NCBI GenBank assembly: GCA_011523795.1
Contig: WTFY01000003.1
Span: 186,001-250,000 of the forward strand
Direction of reading: 5' to 3'
Source: Gammaproteobacteria bacterium
GTDB taxonomy: Bacteria; Pseudomonadota; Gammaproteobacteria; UBA4575
Length of the DNA stretch: 64,000 nucleotides
Within the stretch, counting starts at the first letter, position 1. The number at the start of each line of letters is the position of its first letter. This document shows positions 34,732 to 43,357 of the stretch, piece by piece. A program made the translations under genes and the position numbers. A model generated the notes under the pieces. It did no database searches, was not told where the DNA came from, and worked only from the letters and a program-made list of their open reading frames with translations.

Positions 34732-36207
34732 ATGGCTACAGATTTGGAAAGACATGTCGAAGCAGAAGGGCGAAGTGAACTGGTAAAACAGGTTCGCGGC
34801 ATGATTAATGCCCTGGGAGTGAAATATATATACTTTCAGTTCGTGTCCGTTACCGGCCGGATCGTAGGAAAAGGTATACCCGCAGATCATTGGGAGCGTA
34901 TCGCACAGAAAGGGTTTCAACTCGTTTACGGTTCGACGGCCAATCTGTATCTTGACCGCCATGGCCACTATATCGGGTATGGGCCGGAAGCATCGGAGCT
35001 GGTAGGGATTCCCGACCCGGAGACATTTTGCCAGTTACCGTGGGACAAACGCCTTGCGCGTGTGTTTTGCACCTGTTTCCGCAATCGTGAAGAAAGAGAG
35101 GACCCGGGTGCGCACCTGACTTCGGATTGCCGCGGCAATCTGCGCATCATGCATAACGAGTTCCAGGACAAGTATGGTGGCCTGCACATGCGCATGGGCA
35201 CAGAACCGGAAATGATGTGGCTGAAAAAAGACGAAAACGGAAATCTGGACGGTGGGGTTACCAAGCCAAATTGCTACCACATTGACCAGTTCGAGGAGCT
35301 GCGTCCGGCTTCCCTCAGGGTGATCGAATATGCCGAACAGATGGGCTTTGACATGATTCAGGGCGACCATGAGGATGCACCCGGTCAACTTGAGTTGAAC
35401 TGGATGTTCGACGACGTGATGCGCAATGCGGACCGTCTGACAACCTACCGCCAGATCTGTGCGCAGGTCGCGCGCGAGCAGAACCTGATCGCCTGCTTCA
35501 TGACAAAGCCATTCATGAGTGTTTCTGCCTCCGGGTGTCACCATAACGTTTCACTGTGGAAAGGAGGAGAATCCGTGATCAATACACTGCATCAGGACCC
35601 CTTGGGCGGAATGGAGGATGTTTTCAGCTACCTGGAGGGTGGCGAGAATACCTTCATGCCTGACCCTGGAACCGATGAACGAAAGCCCGGACCGATCGGG
35701 CTGATGTGTATTGGTGGGGTGGTAGCACACCTGCGGGCATTAACCGCCATCGGTTCATCCACTGTAAATTCCTACAGGCGGCTCTGGGATACCGGTTTTT
35801 GGGCTCCGGTCTTTTCTGACTGGGGATACCAGAACCGTACTTGCGGCCTGCGCGTATCCGCTCCAGGCAGGTTTGAGTACCGGTCCGTCGATTCCATGGT
35901 CAATCCATACCTGATGGGTGCTGCATTGCTGAAGGCGTTTGATGACGGCATAACCAACAAGCTTGATCCGGGAGAACCTGAAGAACGCAATATTTATGAA
36001 GCCATAAAAGAAGGCAAGGATGTTCAAAGGCTGCCCATGTCCCTAGGTGAAGCGTTGGAAGCGCTGGATCAGGACGAAGTGATCAAGTCAGCCATGCCTG
36101 GCGAAATGTACAGGGTGTTTACTCATTACAAAAATGACGAATGGGAGCGGTTCAATCACACGGTTACGAGCTGGGACGTGGAGACTTATCTGGATTATCT
36201 GCCTTAA
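34732..36207 (+). CDS. gmaS: Glutamine-synthetase-like ligase, probably gamma-glutamylmethylamide synthetase
   Basis: 491 aa of the type III / GlnT branch of the glutamine synthetase superfamily. Active-site features include the MGTEPEMMW glutamate motif, GDHEDAPGQLELNW and GCHHNVSLW with the ATP/NH4 pocket residues. A ribosome site AGGGGGAAG precedes the ATG. In NMG operons this position encodes glutamate-methylamine ligase (GmaS), which makes gamma-glutamylmethylamide from glutamate, methylamine and ATP. The closely related GlnT makes glutamine, and sequence alone does not settle this; the name rests on neighbours mgsABC, the Amt gene and mgdABCD. At 491 aa it is somewhat longer than typical GmaS (about 450). 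Confidence 0.75.
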   Translation: MATDLERHVEAEGRSELVKQVRGMINALGVKYIYFQFVSVTGRIVGKGIPADHWERIAQKGFQLVYGSTANLYLDRHGHYIGYGPEASELVGIPDPETFCQLPWDKRLARVFCTCFRNREEREDPGAHLTSDCRGNLRIMHNEFQDKYGGLHMRMGTEPEMMWLKKDENGNLDGGVTKPNCYHIDQFEELRPASLRVIEYAEQMGFDMIQGDHEDAPGQLELNWMFDDVMRNADRLTTYRQICAQVAREQNLIACFMTKPFMSVSASGCHHNVSLWKGGESVINTLHQDPLGGMEDVFSYLEGGENTFMPDPGTDERKPGPIGLMCIGGVVAHLRALTAIGSSTVNSYRRLWDTGFWAPVFSDWGYQNRTCGLRVSAPGRFEYRSVDSMVNPYLMGAALLKAFDDGITNKLDPGEPEERNIYEAIKEGKDVQRLPMSLGEALEALDQDEVIKSAMPGEMYRVFTHYKNDEWERFNHTVTSWDVETYLDYLP

Positions 36208-36227
36208 GGCATACAGGAGACTTGCTG

Positions 36228-37163
36228 ATGTGCGGAATAGCAGGAGTAATACACAAGGGGTCATCCTCCGACATCGGACAGGAAATGACCTCAATGCTGC
36301 ATGCATTGAATCACCGCGGTCCTGACTCGGCAGGTTTTGCGCTTTATGGGAATGCGGACCAGAATGAGAACATCATGCGGTTCAAGGTCGCAGAACGTGA
36401 TGATCTGGAGACCGGATTTGACATTCACCGCAAGATAGAGGAACGCAAAACCGCTGTGGAAACCCGTTTGCGTGACCTTGGTGCTGACATCGGGCCGATA
36501 GAAAACGCAACCGAGTACGCATGTCGATGTGCATTCCGCCATAACGGAGAACAGCGCAAGCTTGCCGATTATATTGAAGATGTCGAAGGAGTTGAAATCC
36601 TCTCACTCGGCAGTTCACTTGAACTGATTAAAGACTTGGGAGGTGCGCGTGAGGTCGCATCAGAGTACAGCCTGGATTCTTTTCAGGGCACACATGCGAT
36701 CGGGCATACAAGGATGGCTACAGAATCGGATGTCGACATCCGGTCGGCTCATCCTTACTGGGCCTATCCTTATAATGACGTCGCAGTCGTTCACAATGGC
36801 CAGCTGACCAATTACTGGAACTCGAGGCGCATCCTGGAACATATGGGTCACCGCTTCAAGTCAAACTGCGACTCCGAGCTGATCGCCGTGTACATCGCGG
36901 ACAAGCTTGAAAAGGGAATCTGTCTTGAAGATGCCATGTACAGCTCTGTCAAAGAGCTTGACGGCGTATTTACCTACCTTGTCGCGACACATGATTCCCT
37001 GGGGATGGCCAAAGACACCATGGCCGCGAAACCCATGGTACTGTATGAAAGTAACGACTTCATTGCCATGGCATCTGAGGAGGTTGCCATTCGCAGTATT
37101 TTCCCGCACGAGATCGATACGACGGATCCTTATGAAGGCGAGGTGCGCGTATGGCACAACTAA
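36228..37163 (+). CDS. mgsA: N-methylglutamate synthase subunit A (class II glutamine amidotransferase)
   Basis: 311 aa from the ATG at 36228. This start puts the catalytic cysteine at position 2 (MCGIAGVIHKG) and is preceded by AGGAG; a longer frame from 36141 would bury it. The Ntn-hydrolase fold shows LNHRGPDSAGFALYG, GHTRMATESDV and VVHNGQLTNYW, as in the glutaminase domain of glutamate synthase. In NMG synthase this subunit, with MgsB and MgsC, transfers the methylamine group to make N-methylglutamate. The gene overlaps mgsB by 13 bases. Confidence 0.85.
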   Translation: MCGIAGVIHKGSSSDIGQEMTSMLHALNHRGPDSAGFALYGNADQNENIMRFKVAERDDLETGFDIHRKIEERKTAVETRLRDLGADIGPIENATEYACRCAFRHNGEQRKLADYIEDVEGVEILSLGSSLELIKDLGGAREVASEYSLDSFQGTHAIGHTRMATESDVDIRSAHPYWAYPYNDVAVVHNGQLTNYWNSRRILEHMGHRFKSNCDSELIAVYIADKLEKGICLEDAMYSSVKELDGVFTYLVATHDSLGMAKDTMAAKPMVLYESNDFIAMASEEVAIRSIFPHEIDTTDPYEGEVRVWHN

Positions 37164-37990
37164 AACAAACTTCCCATGAAATGGGCATGCATGCCGAGCA
37201 GCTTGCTGGGCGCACACAGCAGATCTTTTTTTCTTCCGCAGAAGAAGAAAACTTTACCTACCCGACTTCGTATGAAGTGGACTTTGATCAGCATGCAGAG
37301 TTTGATGCCGCCGACATGGATATCATGTCCATCAACACAAAAATCAGGGGGCTTATGCAAAAGGGCTGTGGAACGATCACAGTCAAAAATCCTGGCGCGA
37401 AACATTCGCTGGGAGTAGGAATCCTCAACCGCCTGAATCTGATTTTTGAAGGCAGCCTGGGGTATTACGGATGTGGCCTGATTGATGGTCCCAATGTTCG
37501 CATCAAGGGACGGGTCGGATGGTCTTGTGCAGAAAACATGATGTCTGGAACAGTCGTTGTAGAAAAGAATGCAGGTTCGACGTTCGGGGCTGCACTCAGG
37601 GGTGGAGATCTGGTATGCCGGGGTGATGCAGGGAGCCGCACTGGGATCAACCAGAAAGGCGGCACCATAATTGTAGGAGGACGCATTGGGATGAACACTG
37701 GGTTCATGATGCAGCGTGGACGCATGATACTGCTTGGTGATTCAGGCCCGAATCTGGGCGATTCCATGTATGACGGTGTAATTTTTATTGCCGGGAAAAT
37801 TCACAGCCTTGGTGTGGATGCGGTAGAAGGTGAAGTCACAGACACCGAGAGGCAATGGCTGGCTCACAAGCTTTCGATTTATAGCATGGAAGCGCCACGA
37901 GGCGTGGACAATTTTACAAAAATCGTCTCAGGAAAACAGCTTTGGAATTACGATAATCTTGAGCCTGCGGAAAAGAAACTGGTTCTCTAA
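37151..37990 (+). CDS. mgsB: N-methylglutamate synthase subunit B (GXGXG domain)
   Basis: 279 aa consisting mostly of the right-handed beta-helix GXGXG domain of glutamate synthases (GltB C-terminal type). The repeats are visible as GVGILNRL, IKGRVGWSCAENM, VVEKNAGSTFGAALRGG and IIVGGRIGMNTGFMMQ with YDGVIFIAGKI. It acts as the structural linker between the amidotransferase and FMN subunits. Its start codon lies inside the end of mgsA, a sign of translational coupling. The N-terminal 60 residues are less conserved. Confidence 0.87.
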   Translation: MAQLKQTSHEMGMHAEQLAGRTQQIFFSSAEEENFTYPTSYEVDFDQHAEFDAADMDIMSINTKIRGLMQKGCGTITVKNPGAKHSLGVGILNRLNLIFEGSLGYYGCGLIDGPNVRIKGRVGWSCAENMMSGTVVVEKNAGSTFGAALRGGDLVCRGDAGSRTGINQKGGTIIVGGRIGMNTGFMMQRGRMILLGDSGPNLGDSMYDGVIFIAGKIHSLGVDAVEGEVTDTERQWLAHKLSIYSMEAPRGVDNFTKIVSGKQLWNYDNLEPAEKKLVL

Positions 37991-38013
37991 ATTGAATACA
38001 GACAGAGGTCAAC

Positions 38014-39405
38014 ATGGGTAACTCAACCAAGCAGGCAGTGATTCAGGAAGTGCCTGTCGTAGCGAAAACCGAGCTTGACAGAGATCCCAACAACCTGGGA
38101 TCAAGCTTTATGTTTCCCCCTGATGTCATTGATGACATACATATCAAGTCGGAGCTGGGACGTTACCGCATGCGGGGATTTTCCTTGTTCAAAAAAATCC
38201 CGACGTGGGATGACCTGACGTTCTTACCTGGCACCCTGACCCGCTTCGTGATTGAGGGATATAGGGAAAAGTGCCTGACCAAGACAGTCATCGGGCCCCG
38301 CGCAAAACGGCCGCTGGAACTGGAAATACCTGTTTATATTACGGGCATGAGCTTTGGCGCACTCAGCTACGAGGCAAAAACTGCATTGGCGCGTGGGGCA
38401 ACCATGGCGGGGTCTGCCACGTGTTCGGGTGAGGGTGGCATGATTCCGGATGAACGCCGGTATTCGGAAAAATGGTATTACCAGTGTATCCAGTCACGCT
38501 ACGGGTTCAATCCCCATCATCTGCGGCTTGCTGATGCGGTGGAATTTTTTATTGGTCAGGGATGCAAGGTCGGCATGGGCGGTCACCTGATGGGTCAGAA
38601 AGTGACGGATCAGGTAGCTGAAATGCGTTCACTGCCGTCAGGCATCGACCAGCGTTCACCGGCCCGGCATCCAGACTGGCTGGGCCCGGACGATCTGGCA
38701 TTGAAGATCCAGGAGGTTCGTGAGGCCACGAACTGGGAAATACCGATTCAGCTGAAACTGGGTGCAGCCCGTGTCTATGATGATGTCCGCATGGCCGTAA
38801 AGACAGATCCGGATTCCATCTACATAGACGGTATGGAGGGTGGCACCGGTGCTGGCCCGCATCTGGCAACAGAGGACACGGGAGTTCCCGGAATTGCGGC
38901 AATCCGGCAGGCACGCAAGGCAATTGACGATTTGGGCAAGACAGGTGAGATCTCTCTGGTCTATGCAGGAGGTATCCGTAACGGCTCGGATATTGCAAAA
39001 GCACTGGCCCTGGGTGCTGATGCGATCGCAATCGGGCATGCATCCCTCATTGCACTGAACTGCAACAAGGATATTCCTGAAGCGGACTTTCAAGGCGAAA
39101 TGGGTGTTCGACCCGGCTATTGCTATCACTGTCACACTGGACGCTGTCCGGTGGGCATTGCCACGCAAGATCCTAAGCTGCGTGAACGGCTGAATCCGGA
39201 CGAGGCTGCCGAACGTGTATACAATTTTTTGCATACCCTGGCTATCGAAACGCAACTGTTTGCCAGAGCCTGTGCAAAAACAAACGTACATTCACTGGAA
39301 CCGGAAGACCTGGCAGCATTGACCATGGAGGCTTCAGCCATGGCACAAGTGCCCTTGGCCGGTACGCAGTACACTGTCGGTCGTCCAGACATGACAAGAT
39401 ATTGA
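38014..39405 (+). CDS. mgsC: N-methylglutamate synthase subunit C (FMN-binding glutamate synthase domain)
   Basis: 463 aa equivalent to the FMN/iron-sulfur synthase domain of GltB. ITGMSFGALSYEAKTALARG lies near residue 110, then GSATCSGEGGM and GQGCKVGMGGHLMGQKV. YIDGMEGGTGAGPHLA and LVYAGGIRNGSDIAKALALG form the FMN barrel. The cysteine motif CYHCHTGRCPVGIA binds the 3Fe-4S cluster. Together with MgsA and MgsB it makes N-methylglutamate from methylamine or gamma-glutamylmethylamide. The ribosome site AGAGGT precedes the ATG; the gap after mgsB is 23 bases. Confidence 0.9.
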   Translation: MGNSTKQAVIQEVPVVAKTELDRDPNNLGSSFMFPPDVIDDIHIKSELGRYRMRGFSLFKKIPTWDDLTFLPGTLTRFVIEGYREKCLTKTVIGPRAKRPLELEIPVYITGMSFGALSYEAKTALARGATMAGSATCSGEGGMIPDERRYSEKWYYQCIQSRYGFNPHHLRLADAVEFFIGQGCKVGMGGHLMGQKVTDQVAEMRSLPSGIDQRSPARHPDWLGPDDLALKIQEVREATNWEIPIQLKLGAARVYDDVRMAVKTDPDSIYIDGMEGGTGAGPHLATEDTGVPGIAAIRQARKAIDDLGKTGEISLVYAGGIRNGSDIAKALALGADAIAIGHASLIALNCNKDIPEADFQGEMGVRPGYCYHCHTGRCPVGIATQDPKLRERLNPDEAAERVYNFLHTLAIETQLFARACAKTNVHSLEPEDLAALTMEASAMAQVPLAGTQYTVGRPDMTRY

Positions 39406-39420
39406 AACAAGGGGTAAAGG

Positions 39421-39810
39421 ATGAGCGAGCAACACGATTTGGACCGGTTCCTGATTGAGGACGGTGTAAGCAGCGACCGGGAGAGAATGATCGGACAGCA
39501 CATCGGCTACCGCTATGACGCCAATCTCGTTCCAGACTTGAACCGTGTCACACCATTTCTTGAAAAATACATGGAAATTATGGGCTGGAAAGACCTGAAC
39601 TGGCTTGAAGATGTCCATATGGGCTACGAAGAACAGCGCCCTGCAGTTTTTGACCGTAACATCAATGGCTGGGTTACGATTCCGGAAAATATGAAACTGC
39701 CTGACAACCAGCAGGACCGTGACATGCTTGCACGGGAGCTGCTTGTAAAATTCCAGATGTCACCCAACCATCCGATGGTTGACTTGATGAAGGCATACGC
39801 CAAATTCTGA
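39421..39810 (+). CDS. Unknown 129-aa protein of the NMG cluster
   Basis: 129 aa, acidic, soluble, with no signal peptide. It reads as helical with several Trp/Tyr residues (MEIMGWKDLNWLEDVHMGY and FDRNINGWVTIPENM). An AAGGGG-type ribosome site precedes the ATG, and it lies 15 bases after mgsC and 58 bases before the transporter gene, so it is part of the operon. I recognise no family. A small accessory or regulatory subunit of NMG synthase is a reasonable guess from position only. Confidence 0.78.
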   Translation: MSEQHDLDRFLIEDGVSSDRERMIGQHIGYRYDANLVPDLNRVTPFLEKYMEIMGWKDLNWLEDVHMGYEEQRPAVFDRNINGWVTIPENMKLPDNQQDRDMLARELLVKFQMSPNHPMVDLMKAYAKF

Positions 39811-39868
39811 AAGGGCATGTCGATATGTTGAACGTGCAAGGATAGCTAGAAAACAAGAGGAAACAGCT

Positions 39869-41275
39869 ATGACTGATGCATTGGGCTCACTGACTGTCGT
39901 CTTTACCGAGTTTTATTACTGGGTAACGATAGTCTTCATGTTCTTAATTCATGTGGGCTTCTGCATGTATGAAGTAGGGGCTTCGAGGCACAAGAACCAC
40001 TTGCACACCCTGATGAAGAACATCATGATCATACCCCTAGTCACGATTACCTTCTTTTTCTTTGGCTGGTGGATTTATTTTGCATTTCCATACGGACCGG
40101 GGATCATGGGCGGTCTCCAGAGTGCAGCGCATGCAACTCCCTGGAGCGAACTGATGGGCCCGCACATGGGCGGACCTCCCTTACAGGAATCACTCAGTGC
40201 GGACGACACCGCATTTTGGGCACGTATAAACGGTGTCTTCTGGGCCGCATTTTTGCTGTTCTCCTGGACCGCCGCATCCATCGTGTCGGGTGCCGTGATT
40301 GAACGGATCAAATCCGGCGGGTTTTGGATCCTGGCCATCCTCATCGGCTCCGTATTCTGGATCATCGATGCTGCCTGGGGCTGGCACTGGGATGGCTGGA
40401 TGGTGCACAAGCTAGGCTACCATGATGCTTACGCGTCAGGCGTAATACATGCCATTGCAGGTGGCTTTGCTTTGGGCGTGCTGCTGGTCTTGGGCCCGAG
40501 GATAGGGAAATTCCGCAAAGACGGGTCACCTCGCAGTATCAATCCGCATAACCCTTGGCTGGTATGCGTAGGAATCTTTCTGATTTATACGGGCTTTTGG
40601 GGATTCTATGCAGCGTGCAATGTGCCGATCATAGATTTTTTTGGAAGCGACATGCTGGACGTGGATGGCAAGACAATGTTTACCGCTACCAACATCTACC
40701 TGGGTCCGACCACATTGTCCGCAATCACCTTCAATTTCCTGATTGCCTTGTCAGGCGGCCTGCTGGGCGGATACATTTTTTCCAAGGGTGACCCGTTCTG
40801 GACGTTTTCCGGGGGCCTTGCAGGGCTCATTGCAGCTTCCGCGGGGAATGACCTGTACCACCCGATGCAGGCATTTGTCATCTCCATTGCCGGTGTGTTT
40901 GTCGCGTACAAAATGCATCACTGGGTAGAGCGCAAGTTCAAGATCGATGATGCCGTAGGCGCAGTTGCAGTACATGGGTATGCAGGATTCTTTGGAGTGG
41001 TTGTGTGCGGCTTTGTATTGTGGGGCTATCCCGCTTCGCCTTTTGAAGGATACGCAGCCATCACGCCATGGGGGCAATTTATTGGCGCTCTCATCATGTT
41101 TTTCGTTCTGGGATTTCTGCCCGGATTCATTGCGGCAAAGATACTTAAGGCAACGGGGTTACTGCGTATCTCCAGGGAAGTCGAGCTGGCCGGCCTTGAC
41201 CTCGCTTTGGGCGTGGAAAACGAAGAGGCAGCCGTGGAACTGGAGAAGGCACTGGACGCAGAAGTGCGCAATTAG
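39869..41275 (+). CDS. Amt/Mep/Rh-family (methyl)ammonium transporter
   Basis: 468 aa with about 11 membrane helices of the Amt fold. The SGVIHAIAGGFALGVLLVLGP region carries the first pore histidine, and VHGYAGFFGVVVCGFVLWG carries the second twin-His position. Preceding segments include HVGFCMYEVGASRHKNH and WGWHWDGW. The C-terminus is long and charged (AGLDLALGVENEEAAVELEK). Within this operon the physiological substrate is probably methylammonium, though ammonium cannot be excluded. An AAGAGGAAA ribosome site precedes the ATG. No glnK lies beside it. Confidence 0.87.
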   Translation: MTDALGSLTVVFTEFYYWVTIVFMFLIHVGFCMYEVGASRHKNHLHTLMKNIMIIPLVTITFFFFGWWIYFAFPYGPGIMGGLQSAAHATPWSELMGPHMGGPPLQESLSADDTAFWARINGVFWAAFLLFSWTAASIVSGAVIERIKSGGFWILAILIGSVFWIIDAAWGWHWDGWMVHKLGYHDAYASGVIHAIAGGFALGVLLVLGPRIGKFRKDGSPRSINPHNPWLVCVGIFLIYTGFWGFYAACNVPIIDFFGSDMLDVDGKTMFTATNIYLGPTTLSAITFNFLIALSGGLLGGYIFSKGDPFWTFSGGLAGLIAASAGNDLYHPMQAFVISIAGVFVAYKMHHWVERKFKIDDAVGAVAVHGYAGFFGVVVCGFVLWGYPASPFEGYAAITPWGQFIGALIMFFVLGFLPGFIAAKILKATGLLRISREVELAGLDLALGVENEEAAVELEKALDAEVRN

Positions 41276-41323
41276 GCAACAACAAGTATCAACAGACAAT
41301 AATGACTACAGAGGGACTGGCTT

Positions 41324-41542
41324 ATGTCAACAGGTATGAAAAGCTTCGAAAATCTAGATCAGGCTGGGGCCATCTATCCCATGGTGGGCATGGAAGGGGT
41401 ACTCGCACTGGTTGGCATTGCAATTTGGATCATATGGCATTTCTGGCAAATCTGCATTGAAAACCGCGAGCATCGGAAAGACATTGAAAATGCCAAGACA
41501 TGGCATGCGGAGCGGACGAAAAAGCTCTCAAAAAATGACTGA
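41324..41542 (+). CDS. Small membrane protein after the Amt gene
   Basis: 72 aa with one membrane span (GVLALVGIAIWIIWHFW near residues 24-40) and a basic, charged C-terminal tail (RKDIENAKTWHAERTKKL). An AGAGGG ribosome site precedes the ATG. It lies 48 bases after the Amt gene and ends the plus-strand operon. It could be a subunit or regulator of the transporter; I recognise no family. Confidence 0.72.
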   Translation: MSTGMKSFENLDQAGAIYPMVGMEGVLALVGIAIWIIWHFWQICIENREHRKDIENAKTWHAERTKKLSKND

Positions 41543-41580
41543 GCAAAACCGTCTGCAGGTCAGCCGGCATAAGCAGGGCA

Positions 41581-43257
41581 TCAATAAAAATCCTCGTATA
41601 GGGAAATCAGGAAACTGACAAGCGGCTGTACGTCTCGAGATGAGATTCGCACGTTTCTGAGTTCACTGTCAGCATTCCTGATCAGTCCATTTCTGCTGCT
41701 GTTGGAGGAAGCAATATAAAACCCGACCGTTGCATGCAGGTCGCTTATCTGGCCATTATGCATGTATGGCGCTGAGTGACCCAGGTTCCGCAATGTTGGC
41801 GTCTTGAATGCAGCGATGGCCTTTTGCAAAGCCATGTCATCTGTTAGACAGGTGGCTTCATCACCGCAGAACAGGTTGCGCAGGTGCCCCTGAACATTTG
41901 GATAATCAGCATTAAGGAAAATGTTCCAGGCACCCAAGTCTGTTGCCAGGGTGTCTGACTCAGACGCTGCTTTTCGAAAGATTCCCAGCCTGTCAGGGTG
42001 TGCAGGGGTTGCAGGCAGATAAAGCCTGGCCCTCTCAATGCGCTGTTTCAGGTCAGGGATTTGCAGGTTCTGGAAAGAGCCTTGGCCGTGTATCGCCTCA
42101 TACTCGACTTGGGTGACCCCGATATTGTGCAGACTGAAGTCGGTAAAATGCGGGGCAGGGTGGCATATGGCACAATTGCCAGCTCCACGCCCGGGAACTG
42201 GTTTACGATTGAAAAATACCCTGAGTCCTTGCAGTTCCATCTCACCGAACGCATAGGACTGATCATGGAACCTGAATTGACCGTTTTCCGTGTTAGGGTT
42301 GCTTTTTACGAACTTCAGGTTTCCGTTCTCATCAAGCGACTCAATCAGTGCCAGCAATCGGTTGCCATAGTCTTCATCCGATTCATCCTCGCTTGGATGG
42401 GCAGGTAAGCTGTTGGTTGCCAGGAACAGGTCGTAGGGCGAGTAACTGTGCCTGTTTTCAGCAAACTTCAGGCTATCCATGTACCGTTCCAGTAAGTAGG
42501 CAACGCTCTCCAGAATATCGTTGCAGGTTCTTTCTGACACCTTGATACGGTGACCGGCATCAATCATGTACTTTTCAGGCAGCTGCCCTGACTCTGAAAG
42601 TCCTGAAAACACTTCAGGATACGACCAACCGCCGAATTTTTTTGCCAGGCTACCTGTTCCATCGTCCTGCCGGATGACATTGCAAACATGACGGATGGCA
42701 ACTTCCTGCTCATCAGGCAGCCATCCCAGATTACGTCCTGTGAGCGTGGAAACAATCAAGTCCCTTGCAGATGAAAACTCACCGTCATGATGAAGTACAA
42801 GATTATCTCTTTTCGAAAGCGAGCCTACCAGTACAGGTGAATTCCGAACGGTTACCAACTGACCGTCATCACGCTCCGCCAGAGGGCTCCTTGATGCAAA
42901 ATCGGCAAAGGCTCGCATGCCGAGTTCTTTCTGGTCGGCATGTTCATCCACCATATGGCATGTTCGGCAACTGTAGGATGTTCCTTTAAACGGGCTTGTG
43001 GCAAAAGGAATCTGGTAGGGTGGAAGGCCAAAGAACCTGAAAGTCTTTTCCAGCCTGGGGTCACCTTGAGCGAGCGTCTCGTTGATTCCACCGCCACGGA
43101 CCACGAAGTCGTGAAAGTACTGGGCAAACCTGGTTTCCTGGAATAACCTTGCTCCATGGAAGATTTCTCCGGGTAATGGGTGCTGCTCTGCACTGGCCTG
43201 GAGTGAGGAGAAAATAACCGATGCGAAAACTGCAAAATGGGAAATTCTTCTGAGCAT
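41581..43257 (-). CDS. MauG/CCP-like di-haem cytochrome c peroxidase family protein, exported
   Basis: 558 aa from the ATG at 43257, which opens a signal peptide (MLRRISHFAVFASVIFSSLQ); an in-frame TTG at 43305 is less likely. Two CxxCH haem sites are visible: CRTCH near residue 105 and CAICH near residue 365. The C-terminal family segment is TPTLRNLGHSAPYMHNGQI. The protein is much longer than bacterial cytochrome c peroxidase (about 330) or MauG (about 390). MauG-group enzymes oxidise side chains of partner proteins. In this methylamine island the partner may be one of the secreted neighbours, but methylamine dehydrogenase genes are absent. Confidence 0.85.
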   Translation of the reverse strand: MLRRISHFAVFASVIFSSLQASAEQHPLPGEIFHGARLFQETRFAQYFHDFVVRGGGINETLAQGDPRLEKTFRFFGLPPYQIPFATSPFKGTSYSCRTCHMVDEHADQKELGMRAFADFASRSPLAERDDGQLVTVRNSPVLVGSLSKRDNLVLHHDGEFSSARDLIVSTLTGRNLGWLPDEQEVAIRHVCNVIRQDDGTGSLAKKFGGWSYPEVFSGLSESGQLPEKYMIDAGHRIKVSERTCNDILESVAYLLERYMDSLKFAENRHSYSPYDLFLATNSLPAHPSEDESDEDYGNRLLALIESLDENGNLKFVKSNPNTENGQFRFHDQSYAFGEMELQGLRVFFNRKPVPGRGAGNCAICHPAPHFTDFSLHNIGVTQVEYEAIHGQGSFQNLQIPDLKQRIERARLYLPATPAHPDRLGIFRKAASESDTLATDLGAWNIFLNADYPNVQGHLRNLFCGDEATCLTDDMALQKAIAAFKTPTLRNLGHSAPYMHNGQISDLHATVGFYIASSNSSRNGLIRNADSELRNVRISSRDVQPLVSFLISLYEDFY

Positions 43258-43307
43258 GTTCAAGTGATATCCGTGCCTGCAAATATCATAAGCATGCCTG
43301 CCCAATT

Positions 43308-43341
43308 AAAAAAGCCCCGGTCTTTCAACCGGGGCTTTTTT
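43308..43341 (-). terminator. Strong intrinsic terminator of the 483-aa gene
   Basis: On the minus-strand RNA the stem is GCCCCGGT / ACCGGGGC with a TGAAAG loop, flanked by A-rich and T-rich runs. It sits between the 483-aa gene and the start of the di-haem gene, so the latter needs its own promoter. The same hairpin and loop recur at 59361-59395 in the same transcript sense. Confidence 0.88.
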
Positions 43342-43357
43342 ATAGGCTGCTTGAGTT

